Below, one piece after another: positions 44,591-55,068 of a stretch of DNA of 64,000 bases. The notes below the pieces were generated by a model that saw nothing but the letters and a program-made list of their open reading frames with translations, was not told the DNA's origin and did no database searches. Origin of the DNA: Pirellula sp. SH-Sr6A (GTDB taxonomy: Bacteria; Planctomycetota; Planctomycetia; Pirellulales; Pirellulaceae). The stretch lies in the NCBI RefSeq assembly GCF_001610875.1, contig NZ_CP011272.1, positions 4,507,988 to 4,571,987 on the forward strand. Reading direction: 5' to 3'. A program made the translations under genes and the position numbers. The stretch's first letter is position 1. Each line of letters begins with the position of its first letter.

Positions 44591-45832
44591 ATGAGCGCAG
44601 CTTCATCGGCTACCCCGCATTCCTCTTCCGAGGTTGCTTCGAAACAAGTTCCCGATTTGTCGGGTCGGTTTGGCGATTTTGGTGGGCGTTTCGTTCCGGA
44701 AACATTGACTCGTGCCCTGGAAGAACTGACCGTCGAATACGATCGAGCGAAGAAGGATCCCGACTTCCAAGCGGAATTGAACGAGTTGCTCCACACCTTC
44801 GTCGGCCGCCCATCTCCTCTGTACCACGCCAAGCGATTGAGCAAGCAGATGGGAGGGGCGCAGATTTGGCTCAAGCGAGAGGATTTGAACCACACCGGGG
44901 CGCACAAGATCAACAATACCCTCGGCCAAGCCTTGCTCACTCTTCGTATGAAGAAGACGCGAGTGATCGCGGAAACCGGGGCGGGCCAACATGGAGTTGC
45001 GTCCGCGACCGCGTGCGCTCACTTTGGATTACCCTGCGTGGTCTATATGGGTGCGGAAGACGTTCGTCGGCAAAAACCGAATGTCTTCAGTATGCGATTG
45101 ATGGGCGCGGAAGTTCGTCCGGTCGAAAGCGGGTCGAAAACACTGCGAGACGCGGTCAACGAAGCGATGCGAGATTGGATGTCGTCCGTCGAGCATACCC
45201 ATTACATCATCGGTTCGGTAATCGGACCACACCCGTTCCCAATGATGGTTCGGGATTTTCAAAGCGTGATCGGACGAGAGTGCCGAGAGCAGTGCTTGAC
45301 CTCGATCGGACGCCTGCCCGATACCATCGTGGCTTGCGTCGGAGGAGGCAGCAATGCGGCAGGGATGTTTTACCCCTTCGTCGAGGATCGATCGGTTCGA
45401 ATGATCGGTGTGGAAGCGGGTGGCCGCGGCCCAACAGCAGGGGAGCATGCGTCCCCTTTGACCTTTGGTAGCCCGGGAGTATTGCATGGATCCTACAGCT
45501 ATGTCATGCAGGACGACGATGGGCAAACCAGCGATGTTCACTCTATCTCAGCAGGCTTGGACTACCCAGGCGTCGGACCCGAGCACAGCTATTGGAAAGA
45601 CACGCATCGTGTGGAGTACACCTCCTGTCGCGACGACGAGGCTCTCGGGGCCTTCGACTATCTAGCGAGAAACGAAGGGATCCTCTGCGCTCTGGAGACT
45701 TGCCATGCGGTTGCCAAGGCGGTGGAGATCGCCAAGGGGATGAGCCCTGATCAGCATTTGGTCATCTGCTTGTCCGGCCGTGGGGATAAAGACGCTGCCG
45801 AGCTGGCTCGACTTCGCGGCCAACAGTGGTAA
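44591..45832 (+). CDS. trpB: Tryptophan synthase beta chain
   Basis: Joins indole and serine to make tryptophan, PLP-dependent. The 413-residue protein carries the TrpB1 features: [43 protein letters not shown] with the PLP lysine at 106, [11 protein letters not shown], the phosphate loop [12 protein letters not shown] and the C-terminal [14 protein letters not shown] and [12 protein letters not shown] non-conserved Ser/Ala-rich stretch of about 20 residues precedes the domain. trpA follows 75 bp later, giving the usual channeling pair; other trp genes are not in the window. Confidence 0.97.
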   Translation: MSAASSATPHSSSEVASKQVPDLSGRFGDFGGRFVPETLTRALEELTVEYDRAKKDPDFQAELNELLHTFVGRPSPLYHAKRLSKQMGGAQIWLKREDLNHTGAHKINNTLGQALLTLRMKKTRVIAETGAGQHGVASATACAHFGLPCVVYMGAEDVRRQKPNVFSMRLMGAEVRPVESGSKTLRDAVNEAMRDWMSSVEHTHYIIGSVIGPHPFPMMVRDFQSVIGRECREQCLTSIGRLPDTIVACVGGGSNAAGMFYPFVEDRSVRMIGVEAGGRGPTAGEHASPLTFGSPGVLHGSYSYVMQDDDGQTSDVHSISAGLDYPGVGPEHSYWKDTHRVEYTSCRDDEALGAFDYLARNEGILCALETCHAVAKAVEIAKGMSPDQHLVICLSGRGDKDAAELARLRGQQW

Positions 45833-45907
45833 GCTGTCGCGTCCGCCACTCCCATCCTCCCCATCTTCGAATCCCAACACCTGCCTTGTCTGGAAAGCCG
45901 ATTTGTT

Positions 45908-46702
45908 ATGACCGCTATCGATGACCTGTTTGCCAAGCTCCGCCGCGAGGGACGCAAGGCATTCATGCCGTTTATCACAGCCGGGGATCCCAATATGGAT
46001 TTCACGTGCAAGGTCGTCACGTTGCTTGACCGGCTCGGATGTTCGATGGCAGAAATCGGCATCCCCTACAGCGACCCTATCGCCGATGGCCCGGTCATCC
46101 AAGCTTCCTATACGCGTGCATTGAACAAGAAACTCAAACTGCAACAGATATTCGACGGAATCGGAGGGATTGCCCCGAAGGTATCTCTCCCGCTGGTATC
46201 TATGGTGAGCTACGCCATCATCCACCGCATCGGTCCCGAAAAGTACATCGATCAAGCGAAAGGGGCGGGCTTTGCAGGGGCGATCGTTCCCGACTTGCTG
46301 GTTGAGGAAAGCGATGCCCTCTCCCGCCTCTGCAAACAAAAGGACTTCAATCTCATTCAGCTGGTAACTCCAACGACACCGCGTGAACGAGCGCTGAAGA
46401 TCGCGGAGCAATCGACGGGCTTTCTCTACTTCGTCAGCGTAACAGGTATTACAGGCGAACGAAGCGAATTGCCTGTCGATCTGGTAGATCGAGTCTCTTG
46501 GCTTCGCGAACGAACACCCCTTCCTATTTGCATTGGCTTTGGGATTTCCAAACCAGAGCATGTGAAGCTATTGGCACCTGTCAGCGACGGCGTGATCGTC
46601 GGTTCGGCCATTGTACGTATGATGGAAAATGCCGGTGCCGATGAAGCGGATGCTTTGGCGAAGATTGAAACCCTGGTCCATTCGCTAACCGCCGCTCTTT
46701 AG
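45908..46702 (+). CDS. trpA: Tryptophan synthase alpha chain
   Basis: Cleaves indole-3-glycerol phosphate, passing indole to TrpB. The 264-residue barrel has MPFITAGDPNMD, the catalytic Glu49 in SMAEIGIPYSDPIADGPVIQ with Asp60, the loop-6 region APVSDGVIVGSAIV and the phosphate-binding GFGISKPEHVKLL. Length is normal. It is the last gene of a trpB-trpA pair and is followed by paired hairpins and a bidirectional terminator ahead of the convergent groEL. Confidence 0.96.
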   Translation: MTAIDDLFAKLRREGRKAFMPFITAGDPNMDFTCKVVTLLDRLGCSMAEIGIPYSDPIADGPVIQASYTRALNKKLKLQQIFDGIGGIAPKVSLPLVSMVSYAIIHRIGPEKYIDQAKGAGFAGAIVPDLLVEESDALSRLCKQKDFNLIQLVTPTTPRERALKIAEQSTGFLYFVSVTGITGERSELPVDLVDRVSWLRERTPLPICIGFGISKPEHVKLLAPVSDGVIVGSAIVRMMENAGADEADALAKIETLVHSLTAAL

Positions 46703-46778
46703 TCGATTCATCTTACCCACTTCGTCATCGGCAATCCCAATAAACAGGATGCGAGCCGATGGGGCCTCTCTATGCAAA

Positions 46779-46828
46779 CGCTGGCAAGAGTTAGCCAGCG
46801 ACACCGCAGGTCTGTGACACCGCAGACC
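46779..46828. other. Two adjacent hairpins after trpA
   Basis: CGCTGGC (46779-46785) pairs with GCCAGCG (46794-46800), and GGTCTG (46809-46814) pairs with CAGACC (46823-46828). Neither is followed by a T run. They may stabilise the 3' end of the trpBA mRNA. Confidence 0.45.
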
Positions 46829-46882
46829 GGCGACGCAAACGGTCTGTCCGAGTCCATGGGGCGTTTTCGCCATGCATAGAAA

Positions 46883-46916
46883 AAGGCCCTCCTGTTCGAG
46901 AGGGCCTTGATTCTTT
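46883..46916. terminator. Bidirectional terminator between trpA and groEL
   Basis: AAGGCCCTC (46883-46891) pairs with GAGGGCCTT (46900-46908) around an 8-nt loop. T residues follow on the plus side (TTCTTTTTT region) and A residues precede it, giving a T run on the minus strand too, so it can stop both convergent transcripts. Confidence 0.88.
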
Positions 46917-46986
46917 TTTCTCAAGTCATGGCACTGGAAATCGAGACCGACTCGGCGGCACATGATCTCGGGTGCATGATCTCGTC

Positions 46987-48639
<1,653 letters not shown>

Positions 48640-48657
48640 CTATTAAGTTGTACTGGG

Positions 48658-48729
48658 TTGGTCTGAAACCGAGTGTTGGTCTGAAACCGAGTGTTGGTCT
48701 GAAACCGAGTGTTGGTCTGAAACCGAGTG
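48658..48729. repeat. Four perfect 18-bp tandem repeats in the groES-groEL spacer
   Basis: The unit TTGGTCTGAAACCGAGTG occurs four times without mismatch at 48658, 48676, 48694 and 48712. It fills more than half of the 133-bp spacer, so it is transcribed in the groESL mRNA. No coding function; a unit has only a weak 3-bp inverted core. Confidence 0.95.
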
Positions 48730-48751
48730 CTCGGATTGGATCTGGCCGGGA

Positions 48752-49066
48752 TTAGCCGAGAACTGCAAGAACTTCGCTTTCGTTCATCAACAGATATTCT
48801 TCCCCGTCGACCTCGATGTTCTCGCCTGCGTAACTGGTGAAGAGAACGAGATCCCCTACTTTGACTTGCAACACCGATCGACTGCCATTTTCGAGCATGC
48901 GGCCATCGCCGACGCTAACCACTTTGCCGCGGGTGGGGCGATCCTTGGCACTATCTGGCAAGAAAATTCCTCCGCTTGTCTTTTCCTGGGATACTTCGCG
49001 TTGAACGACGATGCGATCTCCGAGCGGAACAAGCTTCACCTTGGACTTCTCTTTTGTTGCGGCCAT
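48752..49066 (-). CDS. groS: Co-chaperonin GroES
   Basis: A 104-residue GroES: KLVPLGDRIVVQREVSQEKTSGGIFLPDSAKDRPTRGKVVSVGDG with the mobile loop (residues about 27-40), then VKVGDLVLFTSYAGENIEVDGEEYLLMNESEVLAVLG. The N-terminus is a few residues longer and Lys-rich. It is the first gene of the groESL operon. The 270-bp upstream region lacks a recognisable CIRCE inverted repeat, so HrcA control is not supported here. Confidence 0.97.
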   Translation of the reverse strand: MAATKEKSKVKLVPLGDRIVVQREVSQEKTSGGIFLPDSAKDRPTRGKVVSVGDGRMLENGSRSVLQVKVGDLVLFTSYAGENIEVDGEEYLLMNESEVLAVLG

Positions 49067-49337
49067 GTAGTAGGACTCCGTTGAGGGTGTATCGGAAAGG
49101 GAACTTCAATCGACGGTTGGCGGCACGAAGCCTCGATTGCGAATGGGCCACGCCAAAACGGCACGCCCAGATCGGAAGGAAGCTCGACGGAGCAATCCGT
49201 GTGCCATTCCGATTTTTGGCTGGGGCGATTGCCGCTTGAAATTCGCCACAAATCCTTGCAGGCTCATTGTTTCCCACGCGATCGCAGCTCAGAATAGACG
49301 GGTGTAAGCGTCGAACTTTTCCCTGGAATCCTTGAGA
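49067..49337. other. Divergent promoter region of groES and the zinc-ribbon gene
   Basis: 270 bp with no gene. Searched by eye for the CIRCE element (TTAGCACTC-N9-GAGTGCTAA) and for a sigma-32-like -35 (CTTGAA); a CTTGAA at about 49237 lies on the plus strand and is not positioned for groES. The heat-shock control site is not identified. Confidence 0.4.
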
Positions 49338-50222
49338 ATGCCGATCCGTGTCACCTGCCAATGCGGCCAGACCCTTTCCGTTCCCGACGAAATGGCTGGC
49401 AAGAGTGGACGTTGTCCCAAGTGCAAAGGGGGCTTGAAGGTCCCTGCAAGCCAAGGGAAGCCGGTTGCCGCATCGACCAAGGGGTCCCCCGCCACGGCAA
49501 ATCCTGCCGCTCCCAAGCCCCCCAGCGCGGGATCGACCTCCAAGACTTCGCCCGGCCGGTCTGCTGCACCCGCCCCCAGCTCAAACCTCGCCGGCTTATT
49601 CGACGACGTGGGATTGGTGACGAAAACGGGCAAGATGTGCCCCTCGTGCGATTCCCCTCTGGATCCCCGGGCCGTCCTCTGCGTTCACTGCGGATTCAAT
49701 TTGGCAGAAGGGAAGAAGCTCGAAGGGTTTCAGGCGAAGGGGCAAAAGAAGTTTGGCAACAAACACTTGAACGAAGCCGCCGAAATGATGGAACGGGAAC
49801 AGGCAACCGAGAAACGACTCCTCGGAGCCGGTGCCCCTTGGTGGATGATGTTCAGCATCCTCGCGGGAATCGTGATCTTCATCGCCGGGCTCGCGATCAA
49901 AATGGATGCCGCCACGTCAGGAAAATCGTCCTCGATCGAACTGCTGCGCCGCATCCAGTCCGCCACCTATCTGACCGTGATGTCGGGTTCTTTTGGTGCT
50001 GCAATGGTCGCCATCTCGATCTTTGCATCGCTGGCCATTCTCATCACCGCGTTTAAAGAGTCTGCGAAGCAAGGACTCCTATCAATGTTCGTTCCCTTTT
50101 ACATTCTTTACTACATGTTTTCGAGACTGTTCAGCAAGCATCTCGTTACCACAGTTATCATTTACTGGGTCTCCTCGATCCTTGGCGGCATCCTCCTCGG
50201 ATACGCCATGCCGCGGATCTAA
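49338..50222 (+). CDS. Membrane protein with two zinc ribbons
   Basis: A 294-residue protein. Residues 6-30 form a first CxCG...CxxC ribbon (VTCQCGQTL, GRCPKCKG), a type frequent at planctomycete protein N-termini. A Pro/Ala/Ser/Thr-rich linker follows, then a second ribbon, CPSCDSPLDPRAVLCVHCGFNL (about 100-121). The C-terminal 140 residues have three or four membrane segments (MMFSILAGIVIFIAGLAI, AAMVAISIFASLAILITAF, MFVPFYILYYMF, TVIIYWVSSILGGILLGY). ATG at 49338 is preferred to the TTG two codons upstream. Function unknown. Confidence 0.8.
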   Translation: MPIRVTCQCGQTLSVPDEMAGKSGRCPKCKGGLKVPASQGKPVAASTKGSPATANPAAPKPPSAGSTSKTSPGRSAAPAPSSNLAGLFDDVGLVTKTGKMCPSCDSPLDPRAVLCVHCGFNLAEGKKLEGFQAKGQKKFGNKHLNEAAEMMEREQATEKRLLGAGAPWWMMFSILAGIVIFIAGLAIKMDAATSGKSSSIELLRRIQSATYLTVMSGSFGAAMVAISIFASLAILITAFKESAKQGLLSMFVPFYILYYMFSRLFSKHLVTTVIIYWVSSILGGILLGYAMPRI

Positions 50223-50282
50223 CTCGGTCTCTTCTCTTTGTTCTCTTCTCTGCTCTCTCGTCTTTGGAAGGCAATCTGATCT

Positions 50283-50933
50283 ATGTCCAGGATGGATACT
50301 TTCTTTTCGTTCTTGGTCCTGCTCGGCACATTCCCAACTGCGCATGCCTTTGGCCAAGTCGTCCAACTTCCAACTCTCGGAACTTTCTCGATTTCAGGCG
50401 GAGCGCTGGTGCCCGATTCCGGTGGCGCCTACCTCGGCGGGCACGGACGCGGCAATAGTGGCAGCGCTCGTTATCCGGCCGCTACCGCTTCCGGACAAAC
50501 GCGAAGCGCCACCGGCGCCTCGATCCATGCAACCATCATCGATCTCGACGAGTTGGATCGAATGATTCGGTCGCAAACCCAGCCCAAACAAACCCAACTG
50601 GCCATCACTCCATCCAAAGTTCAGGCCAACTCGCTCCGCACCAAAGCGTCGTACGAAGTTCCCCCGAGCTACGCTTACTTGATGGCGATGAGCCACACGC
50701 CCGTCGACGATCGCAAGGCGATCGACGATGCGCAGTACTACTTGAATCTCGCGGACGAGGCACGGCGCAAACAAAGATGGTCTTCCGTGGAGATGTACTA
50801 CACGCAAGCCTGGAAGGCTCTGCCGGAAGGCCGTCGAGACAACGCTATGAAAGCATTGCTCGAAGCACGCGAGGCAGCCATCGTCGCAGAACAACATAAG
50901 GGTGAAGCGAGCAAACCTAGCTCCAGCCGATAG
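50283..50933 (+). CDS. Secreted protein of unknown function with a helical C-terminus
   Basis: A 216-residue protein with a signal peptide (about residues 1-22, ending AHAFG). The region 30-70 is Gly/Ser/Ala-rich and likely flexible; residues 110-205 look helical and contain DAQYYLNLADEARRKQRWSSVEMYYTQAWKALP, which resembles a tetratricopeptide-like helix pair. It is co-directional with the zinc-ribbon protein, 60 bp downstream. No enzymatic motif. The family was not recognised; it looks planctomycete-specific. Confidence 0.7.
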   Translation: MSRMDTFFSFLVLLGTFPTAHAFGQVVQLPTLGTFSISGGALVPDSGGAYLGGHGRGNSGSARYPAATASGQTRSATGASIHATIIDLDELDRMIRSQTQPKQTQLAITPSKVQANSLRTKASYEVPPSYAYLMAMSHTPVDDRKAIDDAQYYLNLADEARRKQRWSSVEMYYTQAWKALPEGRRDNAMKALLEAREAAIVAEQHKGEASKPSSSR

Positions 50934-50937
50934 ACCT

Positions 50938-51126
50938 TTAGGCTTTGACGTCTATCCCACGTGAAGGAGCGGTTGGAATCGACTGAATGAGTTCGACGAT
51001 CGCTTCCCCCTGCTGCTTTGCCACGCTTTGCTGTTTCGCCATCAACGCCGTCGCGATCGCTTGATCGTTCTCGGCGCTTTTACGTACGACGTCGAGCGTT
51101 TGCGATACGATAGGTGACAATTGCAT
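50938..51126 (-). CDS. Small YjfB-like putative motility protein
   Basis: A 62-residue protein (start MQLSPIVSQTLDVVRK) with a helical central part ENDQAIATALMAKQQSVAKQQGEAIVELIQS and the C-terminal end GIDVKA. The size, the helix with alternating Ala/Gln and the terminal 'G-x-D-V/L-x-A' resemble the YjfB family of putative motility proteins. The ATG at 51126 has a clear GGAGG at 8 bp. An upstream GTG five codons earlier overlaps that site and is rejected. Flagellar genes are present elsewhere in the window (27-28 kb). The assignment is by pattern only. Confidence 0.6.
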   Translation of the reverse strand: MQLSPIVSQTLDVVRKSAENDQAIATALMAKQQSVAKQQGEAIVELIQSIPTAPSRGIDVKA

Positions 51127-51210
51127 CTTCTGATCCTCCACTAACTTTCCGGGTGGCTTCGACCGAGTACCAAACGATTGTCGCCTGGTGCGAAGCCTGT
51201 TGTTTTGTTG

Positions 51211-53385
51211 CTAAAAACTGGCGTGGGCAAACGACAGTTGTGCGGCGCGCGAGTTGGGTTCATGCTCGCACGTGGTAATCAAGTCCATCGAGACGCACCA
51301 CCGACCTTGGGCATCGCCCACCACGTTCCAATGGGGTAGCACACAAACCGATTGATGCACCAACTCGAATCCACCTTCGCTTTGACTTACCGTCTCGACC
51401 GGGAAACACCATAGATTCGTCGGACGATTCCATGTCATCTGAATATTGGCCCCAAGCCATTGATCGATCATCCCCAGATAGTCGCGCCCGTCCAAACTCA
51501 ATGTCGAACCGAGATGTCCCATTCGTTCCGCTCTCTCATCGTAGAAGAAGCGATCGTCGGCTCCGGAGGGCATCCCTGCGAAGTTGAATTCGACTCCGAA
51601 GTGAAAGGATCGATCCTGAGGAAGTCCCTCGATGAGATAAGTGATCTCCAACGCGTGGGAACCTGCGAACAAGGTAATGCCTTTGGTCAAGGTCAATGGA
51701 ATCCCCCAGGCGTTGCCGGTTCGCTTCATTTGAACTTGAATCTTCCCACTACCTCGACGCAATTTCGCGTCGAAAGGAAGCTCGACAAAATCGCCTCGCT
51801 CGATCGCACCCCCATCGCGCACTTGCTGAACCGAGATCTGGTCATCGAAGAAATGATCCATCAACGATTTGCGAGGGTATCGATCGTGCTGAACACGTTC
51901 GTGAAGCCCCTCTTGCTTGAACACCACGCGATCATGGATGCTCGATGCTCCCGAGTTGTTTTCCGTGGCTCCCGCTAGCACCTTGGCATGGTAAGGCTCG
52001 GGCCGACGCTGGATGCTCGCCAATAAATTGTGCTCAATCCCTCGGACATCCAATTCGTAAAGCATCCCACCTTTGGACGGAGCAAAGTAGGAGATCAATT
52101 GACCGTTGGCCAAGCGAATCTCGGGGAAGAGATCTTTGTTGTAGTCCTCCGTCGTAACATCGACCCATTCGTCGGCCGGGTTGGTCAGTCGATCCAAGAT
52201 ATTGTCGGCGGCGATGAGCTCCTTGTAGGTCGCGTTGCGCAAATGGGGAAGATAGATTCCTCCAAAGGCGCCGTGCCAATATGGACAATTGCACTGGGCG
52301 CGATAGAGGTGATCTTCCGCTTCGCTCAGCAACCCCTTGTCCTGATTGCTGCGACGCGCAAATTCCAGCTTTCGACTCACATCGAGCATCCGACAATACA
52401 TCTCGTTCGCTTCGGAGTACTTCACTCGGAAGTTCCGCCAGAAGCCGCCCCGTAGAAACGGATGGATTTGGGGCCAGCGGGAGTCGCTTTGCAGCTCGTG
52501 AACAATGGCTTCGTACGCCGATTGCCGCTCGACAGGCAACGCCCATTCGGTCATCTCTCGGTACGAACAATCTGGAAGATAAACGGTACCGCGCGGCAAC
52601 GTTTCGGTGATCACCTCCGAGGGCGTAGAGGTCTCGAGCCAATCGCGATTGCTATCGAGCAGCTCAAAGAACTGCCGCAACCAGCCTCGTTCGTAAACAT
52701 GCTCTTTCGTGTTCGGCCATGTACCAAACTTCTCACCGTCATCGCCGAATACCAGGACCGCACCGGGAGTCCTCTCCGCGACTTCGCGGCAGTACTGGAT
52801 CGTCTCGATCGGAGACGCAAACGGGATCAGATACCGGAGCCGTTCACTTCCCGGAAAGACCCGCAACACGTGACCATCATCCTCGGTGAGAAAGTAGTTG
52901 GTCAACTCCGGATCCGTCCATCCCGCCGCTCGAAAGTGATAATCGTCGAGTATCGTGTATTGCATGCCCGCTGGTACCAAATCTCGCACCAACTGGCTTT
53001 CCCATACACGCTCTGGCATCCACATGCCAGCGATCACTGTATCGAACCTGTCTTGTAGCCAGCGCGTGTACCGAGTTATCTGTCCCACGCGATCGCGACT
53101 AGGAAGCATCGTCAGAATCGGCTCATAGAAGGGACCGCCAACAATCTCGATCCGCCCCGCGGCGACCAATCGCTTCACCCGCTCTAAGTATTCGGGGTGC
53201 CGCTCCTCGAGCCACAGCATCAGTGGGCCAGATGTGTGCAATGCGACTTTCAAATTCCCGAATGGCTCAAAGACATTCAAGAAGGGAAGATAGCTGTCTT
53301 GATAAGCCTGCTCGATGACTCCATCGAAATTACCATTGGGCTGATGGTTGTGGAGAACGATACAAAGCTTGACTTGATTCTTCAT
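51211..53385 (-). CDS. GH57 4-alpha-glucanotransferase / alpha-amylase type enzyme
   Basis: A 724-residue glycoside hydrolase family 57 protein with the size and layout of the Thermococcus litoralis 4-alpha-glucanotransferase. Motif 1 is LHNHQP (11-16), motif 2 GGPFYEP (83-89), and motif 3 GMWMPERVWES, whose Glu125 matches the family nucleophile. Motif 4 is VFGDDGEKFG, with Asp216 as acid/base. Motif 5 lies further on, and C-terminal beta domains include FHFGVEFNFAG and a Trp-rich segment. There is no signal peptide, so it acts in the cytoplasm on glycogen or maltodextrin. Divergent from the DUF1570 gene. Confidence 0.9.
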   Translation of the reverse strand: MKNQVKLCIVLHNHQPNGNFDGVIEQAYQDSYLPFLNVFEPFGNLKVALHTSGPLMLWLEERHPEYLERVKRLVAAGRIEIVGGPFYEPILTMLPSRDRVGQITRYTRWLQDRFDTVIAGMWMPERVWESQLVRDLVPAGMQYTILDDYHFRAAGWTDPELTNYFLTEDDGHVLRVFPGSERLRYLIPFASPIETIQYCREVAERTPGAVLVFGDDGEKFGTWPNTKEHVYERGWLRQFFELLDSNRDWLETSTPSEVITETLPRGTVYLPDCSYREMTEWALPVERQSAYEAIVHELQSDSRWPQIHPFLRGGFWRNFRVKYSEANEMYCRMLDVSRKLEFARRSNQDKGLLSEAEDHLYRAQCNCPYWHGAFGGIYLPHLRNATYKELIAADNILDRLTNPADEWVDVTTEDYNKDLFPEIRLANGQLISYFAPSKGGMLYELDVRGIEHNLLASIQRRPEPYHAKVLAGATENNSGASSIHDRVVFKQEGLHERVQHDRYPRKSLMDHFFDDQISVQQVRDGGAIERGDFVELPFDAKLRRGSGKIQVQMKRTGNAWGIPLTLTKGITLFAGSHALEITYLIEGLPQDRSFHFGVEFNFAGMPSGADDRFFYDERAERMGHLGSTLSLDGRDYLGMIDQWLGANIQMTWNRPTNLWCFPVETVSQSEGGFELVHQSVCVLPHWNVVGDAQGRWCVSMDLITTCEHEPNSRAAQLSFAHASF

Positions 53386-53653
53386 GTTCCGCTCGAGTCG
53401 TGCCGGGAATAACGGTTTTGCTGGCTATTCGGGTTGCTGCAAACCGGCTGTTACAACGATCCGCCTCGGAGTATTCGGCAGAACTACCACCGAGCATTAA
53501 AGATCCTGAGGCAAGCTGCGGGCTTCTCGCATGGAAGGGCCGAAACAATCGGAACGACATACTAAGTTTGCAATATTGGAACGGTTACCGCATCCCATTT
53601 CGGTTTGCTCGACTCGCTTTGCCTGACAAGCCCCTGGATTGCCGAGGTAGATC

Positions 53654-55042
53654 ATGTCTTCTCATCCCAATACGCCTTTTCGGGCCAGCACTCCTGCTCG
53701 GGCCGCGAACAATCTCTTTGTTCTTATCCTGGGAGCTATCGCACTTCCGGGCGCGGGCATCACGCTGTTCTACCATCCTCTCACCGGCGCATGGATTCGC
53801 CATAAACTCACACAGAGCCCATCGAACGATGGGTTCCAAAACGAGCTCCCCCTCACACCATCAGATCCCTCCTCACCCTCCGAGAGAGAATCGAATCCCT
53901 CGCCCCACGAACGCTCTGGGCCCCCGATCGATTCCACTACCACATCCTCACCAGAACGACTGGTCTCCACCCCTAGCCCCGACTTCGAGTCTCAGCCGGT
54001 GACAATCCCTCCGACCGAGACAACTCCCGTCCGAACTGCTTCGCAACTCCCTGTGCTGAGAATTCAAACTCGTTTTGGCGCGATCGATGGTATTCCCATC
54101 GCACGATTCTCGGACGAAGTCTGGGTTTTGCAAAAGAATGGTGCCATACAGCAGACACCCGTCAAGGAAATCACCAACGAACTGGTTCTCGAGAAAGCTT
54201 TCGCACCTGCTCCCGTATCGGAAATGGCCACCAATCTGCGACAAGAGTTTGGAGCGGGATTCCAAGTTCGATGGGAACAGCCCTATCTGTTTGTCACACG
54301 TACCAACGGAAGCGCCTTTTGGGGCGAGAAGTTCCGAAGCCTGCAAGCCTCGATGAAGCAGTTCTGCCGTAATTATGGACTGGCCACGCGTGAACTCACT
54401 TTTCCTCTCGTCGCCGTCATCTTGGGGAGCCAGCTCGAATTCCAGCAATATTGCCGCACGCACGGCATCGCAGTCCCAGAGACATGTGTGGGGATCTATT
54501 CGCAAAAGTCCAATCGTATCGTGCTGTTTGACACACCCAAATCGGGCGAATCGCAACATACAGTGGACACGATATGCCACGAAGCAGCCCATCAACTCGC
54601 GTTTAACTACGGGTTGCACCAAAGATGCGCTGCGACCCCATTATGGCTCGCGGAAGGTTTCGCGACGATGTTCGAAGCACCCCGCTATGCGGAACCGACA
54701 AACGTTCACTTGTCCCCATGGCCATCCGAAAGAAAAGTCGCATGCAAACGGCTTGCAAAAGAACCTGCGCAAACGAAAAGAATCTTGGAGAGCTTGCTAC
54801 GCAATGACAATCCATTCGAACAATCCCCCGACGATGCCTACGCATTGGCTTGGGGATTGACCCACTTTCTCTCGACGACACACCCGAAGAACTTTGCGCA
54901 GTACTTGCGATGCGTTGGGCAACTCGAGCCTTTCGGAGAAAGCGGAGCGGCTGTGCGGTGGGAAATGTTCCAACAGTCGTTTGGAAGCGACACCACCAAG
55001 CTCACACTAGCGCTGACGAAACATCTCGAATCGCTCCGATAG
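53654..55042 (+). CDS. Membrane-anchored DUF1570 metalloprotease-like protein
   Basis: A 462-residue protein with one N-terminal membrane segment (about 20-42), a long Pro/Ser/Thr-rich stalk (45-130), a small beta domain (DEVWVLQKNGAIQQTPV), and a C-terminal DUF1570 domain. The latter holds the zinc-peptidase motif HEAAHQLAFNYG (HExxH, near residue 310) and the downstream LWLAEGFATMFE with the third ligand Glu, matching the gluzincin pattern. The domain would lie in the periplasm. DUF1570 is common in planctomycetes; no substrate is known. The stalk is unlike its neighbours in composition. Confidence 0.82.
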   Translation: MSSHPNTPFRASTPARAANNLFVLILGAIALPGAGITLFYHPLTGAWIRHKLTQSPSNDGFQNELPLTPSDPSSPSERESNPSPHERSGPPIDSTTTSSPERLVSTPSPDFESQPVTIPPTETTPVRTASQLPVLRIQTRFGAIDGIPIARFSDEVWVLQKNGAIQQTPVKEITNELVLEKAFAPAPVSEMATNLRQEFGAGFQVRWEQPYLFVTRTNGSAFWGEKFRSLQASMKQFCRNYGLATRELTFPLVAVILGSQLEFQQYCRTHGIAVPETCVGIYSQKSNRIVLFDTPKSGESQHTVDTICHEAAHQLAFNYGLHQRCAATPLWLAEGFATMFEAPRYAEPTNVHLSPWPSERKVACKRLAKEPAQTKRILESLLRNDNPFEQSPDDAYALAWGLTHFLSTTHPKNFAQYLRCVGQLEPFGESGAAVRWEMFQQSFGSDTTKLTLALTKHLESLR

Positions 55043-55068
55043 CTCGAAGAGATCCTCTAGCTCTCCGA

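Noticed and set aside
48658-48729. CRISPR-like array in the groES-groEL spacer
   Set aside because: Repeats are directly adjacent with no spacers; it is a simple tandem repeat.
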